The position numbers and the translations under genes were made by a program. Positions 8,448 to 16,250 of a DNA stretch of 53,625 bases are shown here, one piece after another. This DNA is from Acidimicrobiaceae bacterium (GTDB lineage Bacteria > Actinomycetota > Acidimicrobiia > Acidimicrobiales > RAAP-2). The notes under the pieces are model-generated. The model searched no databases and was not told the DNA's origin. It worked only from the letters and a program-made list of their open reading frames with translations. The DNA is taken from assembly GCA_027315045.1 (NCBI GenBank), contig DAHUZS010000063.1, forward strand, positions 1 through 53,625. The letters are read 5' to 3'. Every line of letters starts with the position of its first letter. Position 1 is the first letter of the stretch.

Positions 8448-9563
8448 GTGCCCAAGACCATCTCCATCACCCCGTCGTGGTACTGGCCTGAGGGGATCCC
8501 CCGTGTGCTCGGCGTCCCCCCCTACGGCCTGGATGAGATGCTGGTTCGGCGCTGGGCCCGACGTCCCCCCGACCGCCCGCTCCTGGCGGCCGGGGCCGAG
8601 GGCATCGGGGCCGGGGAGCTGGCCGAGCGGGTCGGTGCAATCGTGCAGGCCATCGAGGCGGCCATACCCGCGGGTGGTCGGGTGACGGTCAAGGCCGGGG
8701 CGAGCGCCGAGGGCGCCGTCGTGGTGCTCGGGGCGCTGGCGTCGGGTCGATCGGCGCGCCTCGTGCCCGCGGCTGGGTCGGCGTCCTGGGAGCCGGCGAG
8801 CGACGTCCCGATCGAGTCCGCCACCTCCTCGGGGGCGACCTGCCTGCGCGAGCCGGCGGCCCTCGTCCCCGGCCGCACCGGTCCGGTGTGGCACAGCCAG
8901 CGATCGCTCCTGGCCGGCGCCCTCGCGTTGCGGGGCTTCCTCGGCGCCGGCGACGGGCAGGTCTGGTTGTCCACCTTCTCGCCCTGCAGCTGGCAGGGGT
9001 TGTGCGGCCTGGGCGCCACACTGGCCGGCGGGGACACCGTGGTCCTGGCCGAGCCCGGGGACGACGCGCCAGAGGCCGACGCCACCTGGACCCCGACCTG
9101 GGTCCTCACCTCGATGCCCGATGCCCTCGCCAGCTGGCAGCGGCGGCGCAGGAAGGGAGATGGCGCGGGCCGCGCCGTGCTGCTCTTCGTCGAGGGCCCC
9201 TTCGACCCTGACGAGCGGCGGGCGGCGGGCCGAGCGGTGGGCGGGGTCGCGCTCAGCGTCTTCGGGCTCGGGGAGACCGGCCCGGTCTTCGCGTCCCACC
9301 CGAGCTGGTACCTGGACGAGGCGGTCGGGCTCCCGGTCACCAACATGCACGTGGTGCCGGGGGACCCCGATACCGCCGAGCCGATCAACACCCTCTGGGA
9401 GCTGGTGGACGAGGCGATGGTCACCGTGTGGTCCCCGTCGTTGGCGGTGGGCCACGAGGAAGGGTCCGGACTTCGCCGTGTGGGGCGCCAGGTGGTGACG
9501 GGCATGCTGGCGGCATCGGACCCCAACGGCATGTTGTACCTAACCGACGAGCGGATCACCTGA
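8448..9563 (+). CDS. Degenerate AMP-dependent synthetase/ligase-like (ANL superfamily) protein
   Basis: 371 aa from GTG 8448 with GAGGAGG upstream (8436-8442). The order of ANL landmarks is preserved: SATSSGATCLREP where the P-loop SSGTTGxPKG normally sits, then WHSQRSLLAGA (normal HRS/THxS block), FGLGETGPVF (A5 YGxTE-like) and GLPVTNMHVVPGDPDT (A6-like). The P-loop lacks its Gly-x-Pro-Lys end, and the protein stops before the hinge TGD motif and the C-terminal domain with the catalytic Lys, so it is about 140-180 aa shorter than active ligases. Activity as an acyl-CoA synthetase is therefore doubtful; a binding or scaffold role is possible. It lies 34 bases upstream of alpha3 and probably in one transcript with it. 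Confidence 0.55.
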   Translation: MPKTISITPSWYWPEGIPRVLGVPPYGLDEMLVRRWARRPPDRPLLAAGAEGIGAGELAERVGAIVQAIEAAIPAGGRVTVKAGASAEGAVVVLGALASGRSARLVPAAGSASWEPASDVPIESATSSGATCLREPAALVPGRTGPVWHSQRSLLAGALALRGFLGAGDGQVWLSTFSPCSWQGLCGLGATLAGGDTVVLAEPGDDAPEADATWTPTWVLTSMPDALASWQRRRRKGDGAGRAVLLFVEGPFDPDERRAAGRAVGGVALSVFGLGETGPVFASHPSWYLDEAVGLPVTNMHVVPGDPDTAEPINTLWELVDEAMVTVWSPSLAVGHEEGSGLRRVGRQVVTGMLAASDPNGMLYLTDERIT

Positions 9564-9596
9564 CCCGCGGGTTTGAGAAGACGGAAGGAGGTGGCC

Positions 9597-12392
9597 ATGT
9601 CGAACGAGGCAACCCCTGTGGTGACTCTCGCCGTGGCCGAGGCGGGGGCGGACCAGGCCGACCGGTACCGGAGTCGATGGACGTGGGATGAGGTCCGGTG
9701 GGCCTCCCACTGCATCGACTGCTACCCCGGCAACTGCCCGATGCGCGTCTACCTGCGCGACGGAAAGGTCGTGCGGGAGGAGTCGGCTGCCACCTTCCCC
9801 GTGTACCAGGACGGCGTGCCCGACCTCAACCCGATGGGCTGCCAGAAGGGTGTGGGCTGGTCTCGACTGCTCGACGCCCCCGAGCGCGTCTTATACCCGC
9901 TGCGCCGGGACGGCGAGCGGGGCCAGGGCAAGTGGCGACGGATCAGCTGGGACGAGGCGTGCACCGAGATCGCCGACGCGATCCTCGACGCTGCGCTCGA
10001 GACTGGGCCCGAAGCCCTGGTGGCGCCGTCTGGCTGCAACCTGGGCACCCTTGCTCTGGCCGGACGGGGCAAGTTCATGGGCCTGACCGGCGGCCTGACC
10101 CTCGACCTCAACGCCGAGATGAACGACTTCGCGGCCGGCCAGTACCTCACCTGGGGCATGTTCGACCCGGTGAGCAGCGTGGACGACTGGTTCCACTCCG
10201 AGGTGTTCTTGATCTGGTTCGGCAACCCCAACTACACCCGGATCCCCCACGTCCACTACCTGGCCGAGGCCCGCTACCGGGGCTGCGAGGTCTACACGAT
10301 CTCGCCCGACGTCAGTCCCTCGGCCGTCCACGCCGACTACCACCTGCCGGTGCGTCCGGGCAGCGACGCCGCCCTTGCCCTCGGCATGTGCCAGGTGGTG
10401 ATCGACGAGGGGCTGGTCAACGAGTCGTTCGTGGCCACCCAGACCGACTTGCCCTTACTGGTCGACCCGGTCACCCGCCGCTATCTGCGGGCCTCCGACG
10501 TCGTCGAGGGGGGGAGCGAGGAGCAGCTCTTCGCCTGGGACGCCACCACCGGCCGCCCGGTCGAGGCACCCCGGGGCACACTGTGGTGGGGTGACGTCCG
10601 CCCGGCGCTGGAGGGCACCTTCACGGTCGACACGTTGCACGGTCCGGTCCAGGTGACCACCGTGTTGTCCATGGTGCGCGAGCGCCTGGCCGACTATGAG
10701 CCCGAACGGGCCGCCGAGGTCTGCGGCCTCCACCCCGACACCATCCGGGCGCTGGCCCGCAAGGTGGCCCGGCACCGCACCAACATCCTCGGGGCCCTGG
10801 GTGGGGCGTCGAAGCACTACCACGGGGACCTGATCGAGCGGTCCCAGGCGCTTCTTTTGGCCCTGACCGGGAACTGGGGCCGGCACGGGACCGGGATGCG
10901 GGCCTGGGTCGGGGGATTCCTCGACGGCCTCATCACCTTCGCGCTGAAGACCCACCGCGGTCCCGACGAGGCGGCCGCCATCGTGGACATGCGGGACTCG
11001 GTCATGCGCGACGCGCTCGAGGCCGACCCGACCCTGACCGAGAAGATCTGGGCCATCGAGGCGGCACGGTCCGGCGGCGGCGGTGGCGGCTTCGTCCCCC
11101 CGGTGTTCTTCTGGTACCGCTTCGCCGGCTACAAGGACGCCTGGGAGCGTCGGGAGTGGCACGACCCCTCCATGCCCCGGCCCTTCGAGGAGCTGTGGCG
11201 AGAGGCGATCGACTCGGGCTGGTGGACCGGGGTGGACACGCCCCGGGAGGACCAGCCGCCCCAAGTGCTCATCGAGTGCGGAGGCAACGTCCTGCGCCGG
11301 ACCCGCGGCGGCACCAAGATGCTGCTCGAGCACCTCTGGCCCCAGCTCAAGATGGTCGTGACGATGGACGTGCGCATGAGCGCCACGGCCACCTGGTCCG
11401 ACATCGTCCTGCCGATGGCCCAGCAGTACGAGAAGATCGGCTTTGGGATCCCGAGCTGTCACGTGATGCACCTCACCTTCTGCGACAAGGCCGTCGAGCC
11501 TCCCGGTGAGGCCGTCGACGAGTGGGAGGGCTTCCGGCGCATCGCCGAGAAGCTCGAGGTGCGGGCCCGGGAACGTGGGGTGGCCCCGGTCACCGACGCC
11601 TGGGGCCGCGAGCACGACTACGGCTCGATGCACGTGGCCTTCACAGCCGACGGGATGTGGACCGACCAGGAGGTCATCATCGACGAGATGCTGCGGGACA
11701 GCGGCGTCGTGGGGTCCCTGCCCCCCGAGGCGAGCCTGGACGAGGTCCGCCGTCGCGGGTACTTCCGTTGGGAGAGCCTCGGGATCACGCCCCGGGCCGT
11801 CGGCCAGGCCACCGAGCCCAGCGCGACGGAGACCTTCGTCCCGTTCCGCAAGCACGTCGAGGACGGCGAGCCCTACCCCACCCTGTGCCGGCGGGCCCAG
11901 TTCCTGATCGACCACCCCTGGTTCATCGAGGCCGACGAGCACCTGCCCCGGCACAAAGAGCCGCCGGCCAGCGGCGGCGACCACCCGTTCCAGATGTCGA
12001 GCGGTCACAACCGGTGGAGCATCCACTCGCTCAACACCGCCAACCAGCTCATGCTGGAGACCCACCGGGGCGGCCCGCACCTGGTGATCAACGAGCACGA
12101 CGCGGCGCGGCTCGGTCTCGCCGACCACGACACCGCCAGGGTGTTCAACGACCGAGGGGAGTTCCGGGTGCCGGTCAAGACCTCGGCGGCCGCCCGGCCG
12201 GGTCAGGTGATCATGTACAACGGCTTCGACAACTACCAGTTCCCCGGGTGGGCGGGGCCCAACGACGCCGAGCCCGGCATGTTCAAGTGGCTGCACCTGG
12301 CCGGGGGCTACGGCCACCTGCGGTATTGGGGGAACGAGTGGCAGCCCTGCCCGGTGATGCGCAACACCAGGGTGAGCGTCGAACCCGCCTGA
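9597..12392 (+). CDS. Type II DMSO-reductase-family molybdoenzyme, catalytic alpha subunit (alpha3, orphan)
   Basis: 931 aa from ATG 9597, preceded by a near-perfect ribosome site AAGGAGGT (9585-9592). The FeS motif is H38-x3-C42-x4-C47 with the last Cys at 82 (PMGCQKG); alpha2 has x3 in the second gap. The Mo-ligand aspartate is D177 in MNDFAAGQ. YHGDLIERS, a serine/glycine loop (SGGGGGGF) and C-terminal SGHNRWSIHS and PGQVIMYNGF blocks follow. No twin-arginine signal. It is closest in this window to alpha1 and alpha2. It has no dedicated beta, gamma or delta genes next to it; the next operon (from 12516) has its own control region. Substrate unknown. Confidence 0.92.
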   Translation: MSNEATPVVTLAVAEAGADQADRYRSRWTWDEVRWASHCIDCYPGNCPMRVYLRDGKVVREESAATFPVYQDGVPDLNPMGCQKGVGWSRLLDAPERVLYPLRRDGERGQGKWRRISWDEACTEIADAILDAALETGPEALVAPSGCNLGTLALAGRGKFMGLTGGLTLDLNAEMNDFAAGQYLTWGMFDPVSSVDDWFHSEVFLIWFGNPNYTRIPHVHYLAEARYRGCEVYTISPDVSPSAVHADYHLPVRPGSDAALALGMCQVVIDEGLVNESFVATQTDLPLLVDPVTRRYLRASDVVEGGSEEQLFAWDATTGRPVEAPRGTLWWGDVRPALEGTFTVDTLHGPVQVTTVLSMVRERLADYEPERAAEVCGLHPDTIRALARKVARHRTNILGALGGASKHYHGDLIERSQALLLALTGNWGRHGTGMRAWVGGFLDGLITFALKTHRGPDEAAAIVDMRDSVMRDALEADPTLTEKIWAIEAARSGGGGGGFVPPVFFWYRFAGYKDAWERREWHDPSMPRPFEELWREAIDSGWWTGVDTPREDQPPQVLIECGGNVLRRTRGGTKMLLEHLWPQLKMVVTMDVRMSATATWSDIVLPMAQQYEKIGFGIPSCHVMHLTFCDKAVEPPGEAVDEWEGFRRIAEKLEVRARERGVAPVTDAWGREHDYGSMHVAFTADGMWTDQEVIIDEMLRDSGVVGSLPPEASLDEVRRRGYFRWESLGITPRAVGQATEPSATETFVPFRKHVEDGEPYPTLCRRAQFLIDHPWFIEADEHLPRHKEPPASGGDHPFQMSSGHNRWSIHSLNTANQLMLETHRGGPHLVINEHDAARLGLADHDTARVFNDRGEFRVPVKTSAAARPGQVIMYNGFDNYQFPGWAGPNDAEPGMFKWLHLAGGYGHLRYWGNEWQPCPVMRNTRVSVEPA

Positions 12393-12413
12393 TCTCCTGG
12401 GGTCCGGGAGAGA

Positions 12414-12431
12414 TAGGGACTTTCGGCCCTA
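12414..12431. promoter_or_regulatory. DosR/DevR-like palindromic box upstream of the small ORF and alpha4 operon
   Basis: TAGGGACTTTCGGCCCTA closely follows the mycobacterial DosR consensus TTSGGGACTWWAGTCCCSAA (GGGACT, the WW pair and CCC all kept). Its centre (12422.5) lies 30.5 bases before a -10-like AATACT (12453-12458), the spacing expected when an activator overlaps the -35 region. The first downstream gene is the 58-aa ORF at 12516, then alpha4-gamma2-beta2-delta2. No DosR gene is in the window. Confidence 0.6.
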
Positions 12432-12515
12432 CCGTGACCAGGACCGATGGCGAATACTGGGTGAGTCCGTTCGATTTCGAGCCTGGTCGACTCCAGGCCG
12501 AGGGGGTGGTGCGCG

Positions 12516-12692
12516 GTGTTCGGTCTCCTGCTGAACCTTGACCTCGCGAAACTGAAGACGCAGGACTCGGCGGAAGAGACGCCGGAGTCCGAGGAGATCG
12601 AGGGCGAAGCCGAGACTCCGGCCGCTGCGCCGGCACCCCGGGCCTCCGCCTCCCGACCGAAGCGGGCGCCCGCGAAGTCCACCAAGGCCTGA
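12516..12692 (+). CDS. Small charged protein leading the alpha4 operon (58 aa, unknown function)
   Basis: GTG 12516 to TGA 12690-12692, with a purine-rich GAGGGGGTGGT (12500-12510) upstream. The product begins MFGLLLNLDLAKLK, which is amphipathic, continues with an acidic stretch (EETPESEEIEGEAE), and ends in an Ala/Pro/Lys/Arg tail (PKRAPAKSTKA) like that of histone-H1-type nucleoid proteins. No family recognised. It sits between the Dos-like promoter and alpha4, 16 bases before the alpha4 ATG, so it should be co-transcribed. Start choice rests on codon-periodic GC and the plausible ribosome site. It could be an assembly factor, a leader peptide with coupling function, or non-functional. Confidence 0.5.
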   Translation: MFGLLLNLDLAKLKTQDSAEETPESEEIEGEAETPAAAPAPRASASRPKRAPAKSTKA

Positions 12693-12708
12693 AGCCGGGT
12701 TGGCCGAG

Positions 12709-15588
12709 ATGGCCACGAGGGCTGCCCCACAGGGCGCCGCGACGGACCTGCGCCGGCTGGCCCCGCTCGACGGTCGGTCGCGCCTCGACGAGCTCCTTGA
12801 GCGACCGTACCGGTACCGGGGTTGGGAGGACCTCTACCGGGACGCCTGGAGTTGGGACCGGGTGGTCAAGGTCTCCCACCTGAGGGTCAACTGCATCTCG
12901 GCCTGCTCCTTCGACGCGTACGTGAAGGACGGCGTCGTCTGGCGGGAGGAGCAGAACGCCAACTACGCCCAGACCGTCGAGAGTGTCCCGGACTTCAATC
13001 CTCGGGGGTGCCCGGCCGGGTGCGCCTACAGCGTCCAGATGTACGACCCCACCCGGATCCGCTACCCCATGAAGCGGGTCGGACCCCGGGGCTCGGGGAA
13101 GTGGGAGCGCCTGTCGTGGGACCAGGCGCTGGGCGAGATCGCCGATCGGATCATCGACGTGATCGTGGAGGACGGTCCTGAGTGCGTCGTCTACGACCAC
13201 GGCACCACCAACATCGACAACGGCATCGGGTCGCTCCTCGAGATGCACCTGTTCTCCAACGCCCTCGCCGCCAGCACGATCGACTCGTGGGCCGGCGTCG
13301 GCGACCTGCCGGTCGGCCTCATCCAGACCTGGGGCACCTACATGAGCGAGGGCACCTCGGACGACTGGTTCCTGTCCGACTACATCCTCATCTGGTTGGG
13401 CAATCCCAGCTATACCCGTCCCTCCGACGCCCACTTCATCTGGGAGGCCCGCTACCGGGGCGCCAAGGTCGTGACGGTGTCCCCCGACTTCAGCGCCTCG
13501 ACCGTCCATGCCGACCGCTGGCTCAACGTCCGCGTCGGCACCGACGCCGCCCTCGCCCTCGGCCTGGCGCACGTCCTCGTCGACGAGGGACTCATCGACA
13601 GCGACTTCATCCGGGAGCAGACCGATCTCCCGTTCCTGATCCGCGACGACGACGGTCGGTTCCTGCGGGAGAGCGACGTGGTCGAGGGGGGTTCGACCGA
13701 GCGTTTCTACTACTGGGACGTGGTGACGAACCGCAAGCGGCTCGCCCCTGGGTCCTGGGGCGCCGAGCAAAGGACCATCGCACTGCCCGAAGGCACCCTC
13801 CCGGCTCTGCGTGGTGCGCACACCGTGACACTCGTCGACGGGAGCCGGGTGAAGGTGCGTCCGGTCTTCGAGCTCCTCCGCCGCCATCTGGCCGACTACC
13901 CGCCCGAACGGGTGGGGGAGATCACCGGCGTGCACCCCGACAACGTCCGCCAGGTGGCCCGGGAGCTGGCCGCGGCCCGGTCGGCCATGATCTACGCCTC
14001 CTGGGGGGCCTGCAAGCACTACCACTCCGACCTGTTCCAGCGGGGCATGGCCTACCTCATGGCGCTCACTGGCAACACCGGGGGGAAGCCGGGGTCGGGG
14101 CTCAAGGTGTCCAGCTGGTGGCCCATGCCCGGCTTCGTCCTGCCCGGCGAAGGGGCGAGCCTGCGGACGGAGCCACCGCCCGAGATGCCGATCGACAGCA
14201 TCGACATGACCCAGGCCCAGAAGCTCATGGCCGAGATGTCGAAGATGTCGCGCAGCACCCCGCTCATCCCGTGGCTGTACGCGCACGACCCGGAGTGGCG
14301 CAAGGTGGCGTCGCGCGACGACTACGCCGATCCGTCCCTTCCTCGTTCGGTGGCCGACTACATGGACGAGATCATCTCGCGCGGTTGGCAGCCGATCTGG
14401 CCCCGTCCCCCCAAGCGGCCGCGCTTCTTCTACTACTCGGGCCCCAACCCGCTCCGGCGCTGGCCGAACGGATCCACGATCCGCGACAGCCTCTGGGCGA
14501 GCATCGACACCATCGTTACCTGCGACTTCCGGCTGTCGACGTCGGGCATGTGGTCCGACTACGTGTTGCCATCGGCCGGCTACTACGAGAAGCCGGGCAT
14601 CAAGTACGCACAGTCGTACCTGCCCTACGTGGTCGTGGGGGACCGAGCGGTGCCCCCGCTCTATGAGTCCAAGCACGAGTGGGACGTCGCGCTCCTGTTG
14701 GCGCGCAAGATCCAGGAGCGGGCCAAGGAGCGGGGTGTCTCCACCTTCGTCGACAGCAACGGTTTCGAACGGAGCCTCACCGATCTCTACGACGAGATGA
14801 GCGGCGGGGGCGTCTACACGCCCGACGCCGACGGCGAGCAAGCGGCCCTGAACTACATCCTCCGCCACGCCCCTGTGACGAGGAAGAGCGATCTCGGGGA
14901 CGAGGAGCCGTGGAGGGAGGCGGCGGAGGCCGGCATGGTGCGCATCCGTCACGTCCCGTCGGTACACCTGGCCATGGGCCTCAACAGCCTCATGAGCGAC
15001 TTCGACGACTCCCGACCACAGAACCAGTTCGACTGGTTCGTGTCCGACAAGATGCCCTGGCCGACCCTGACCGGCCGCCAGCAGTTCTACCTCGACCACG
15101 ACTGGTTCCTCGAGGTGGGCGAGCAGTTCTGCACCCACAAGGAGCCGACCATGGCCGGCGGCCCCTACCCACTCCGGCTCACCGGTGGGCACACCCGGTG
15201 GAGCCAGCACTCCATCTTCCGGGCCAATCAGGTGCTGTTGCGGCTCCAGCGGGGCCAGCCGGTCGCCTATCTCGGGGTGAGCGACGCGAGGAGCCGGGGG
15301 ATCGACGACGGCGACTGGGTCCGTGTCTACAACGACGTCGGCGAGTTCCGGGTCAGAGCGAAGGTGTCGCCCTCGGTCCAACCCGGGGAGATCATCTGCT
15401 ACCACGCCTGGGAGGGCTACCAATTCCCCGGCGGCGCGACCCAGAACGCCGTCACGGCCAGCCCGCTCAAACCGAACAACATGGTCGGTGGCTACGCCCA
15501 CCTCCACTACCGAAGCGCCTACATGTCGATGAACCACGTCCCCAAGGAGGTCGCGGTGGAGGTGGAGAAGTCCCGGGAGCCGGTGTGA
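12709..15588 (+). CDS. Type II DMSO-reductase-family molybdoenzyme, catalytic alpha subunit (alpha4)
   Basis: 959 aa from ATG 12709 (TTG 12700 would add 3 residues). The N-terminus has the YRGWEDLYRDAWSWD stretch familiar from NarG/EbdA-type proteins. The FeS motif is H57-x4-C62-x3-C66 with the last Cys at 101 (PRGCPAG), the Mo-ligand Asp is D199 in VGDLPVG, and KHYHSDLFQRG and the C-terminal DGDWVRVYND and HAWEGYQFPGG blocks follow. It differs from alpha1-3 in these details and looks nearest to the ethylbenzene / steroid-C25 dehydrogenase branch. No twin-arginine signal. It heads a complete alpha-gamma-beta-delta set with overlapping stops and starts. Anaerobic hydroxylation of a hydrocarbon or steroid-like carbon is the best family-based guess. 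Confidence 0.93.
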   Translation: MATRAAPQGAATDLRRLAPLDGRSRLDELLERPYRYRGWEDLYRDAWSWDRVVKVSHLRVNCISACSFDAYVKDGVVWREEQNANYAQTVESVPDFNPRGCPAGCAYSVQMYDPTRIRYPMKRVGPRGSGKWERLSWDQALGEIADRIIDVIVEDGPECVVYDHGTTNIDNGIGSLLEMHLFSNALAASTIDSWAGVGDLPVGLIQTWGTYMSEGTSDDWFLSDYILIWLGNPSYTRPSDAHFIWEARYRGAKVVTVSPDFSASTVHADRWLNVRVGTDAALALGLAHVLVDEGLIDSDFIREQTDLPFLIRDDDGRFLRESDVVEGGSTERFYYWDVVTNRKRLAPGSWGAEQRTIALPEGTLPALRGAHTVTLVDGSRVKVRPVFELLRRHLADYPPERVGEITGVHPDNVRQVARELAAARSAMIYASWGACKHYHSDLFQRGMAYLMALTGNTGGKPGSGLKVSSWWPMPGFVLPGEGASLRTEPPPEMPIDSIDMTQAQKLMAEMSKMSRSTPLIPWLYAHDPEWRKVASRDDYADPSLPRSVADYMDEIISRGWQPIWPRPPKRPRFFYYSGPNPLRRWPNGSTIRDSLWASIDTIVTCDFRLSTSGMWSDYVLPSAGYYEKPGIKYAQSYLPYVVVGDRAVPPLYESKHEWDVALLLARKIQERAKERGVSTFVDSNGFERSLTDLYDEMSGGGVYTPDADGEQAALNYILRHAPVTRKSDLGDEEPWREAAEAGMVRIRHVPSVHLAMGLNSLMSDFDDSRPQNQFDWFVSDKMPWPTLTGRQQFYLDHDWFLEVGEQFCTHKEPTMAGGPYPLRLTGGHTRWSQHSIFRANQVLLRLQRGQPVAYLGVSDARSRGIDDGDWVRVYNDVGEFRVRAKVSPSVQPGEIICYHAWEGYQFPGGATQNAVTASPLKPNNMVGGYAHLHYRSAYMSMNHVPKEVAVEVEKSREPV

Positions 15589-16250
15589 GCCCGCTCGCCG
15601 CCACCTCCAAGCTGGCCATCGAGGCCGGCGTGCTGGACGTCGGCTCCGAGCCGTTCCTCGACCCGGGTGCACCGGAGTGGGAGACGGTGCCCGGCGCGCG
15701 CCTGGCCCTCGAGCCCACCCCGCTCGACCGGCTGCCCTCGGCCTACGTACAGGCCGCGTGGGCGAACCGGCCCCGGGCCAACCCCCGGGAGGTCGAGGTA
15801 CGGGCGCTCATGGCCCGAGGGACGCTTTCGCTTCGTCTGTGCTGGGCCGCCCCCCGCCCGGTGCCGGCGCTGTCCGACCTCGATGCCTTCCCCGACGCCT
15901 GTGCGGTGCTGTTCCCGGCGGACGGGGTGTCGGCCCCGCTCGCCACCATGGGCAGCCGACGCCGGCCGGTGGCCGGCTGGCACTGGCAGGCGGGGCCCCT
16001 CGGGCCCTTCGCCGTCCGGGCCCGCGGGTTGGGCACCGTCGAGCGGGCCAAAGCGGACCCGCTCCGGGCACAGGCCCGCCACGAAGCCGGGTCCTGGTCG
16101 GTGGTGCTGTCGCGGCCCATCGACCCAGGGTCGCCGTTCGGCGCCGGGCGCAACGTGCCGGTGGCGTTCGCGATCTGGTGCGGTGCGGCGCGCGAGCGAG
16201 CCGGCATCAAGTCACACACCCCGAGCTGGCAGGAGCTGAGGTTGCCATGA
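15585..16250 (+). CDS. Heme-b gamma subunit of type II molybdoenzyme (EbdC-like), gamma2
   Basis: 221 aa, GTG 15585 overlapping the alpha4 stop (GTGA). Same layout as gamma1: PSAYVQAAWANRP, DACAVLFP, LATMGSRRRPVAGWHW with Met122 as likely heme ligand, WSVVLSRP, VAFAIWCGAARERAGIKS with Lys209 as the likely second ligand. Both expected heme-b ligands are thus present, unlike in gamma1. No signal peptide. It would take electrons from beta2 and pass them to an unidentified acceptor. Confidence 0.82.
   Translation: MSPLAATSKLAIEAGVLDVGSEPFLDPGAPEWETVPGARLALEPTPLDRLPSAYVQAAWANRPRANPREVEVRALMARGTLSLRLCWAAPRPVPALSDLDAFPDACAVLFPADGVSAPLATMGSRRRPVAGWHWQAGPLGPFAVRARGLGTVERAKADPLRAQARHEAGSWSVVLSRPIDPGSPFGAGRNVPVAFAIWCGAARERAGIKSHTPSWQELRLP

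Noticed and set aside
8448-9563. Call as an active acyl-CoA synthetase
   Set aside because: The P-loop lysine region and the whole C-terminal catalytic domain are missing.
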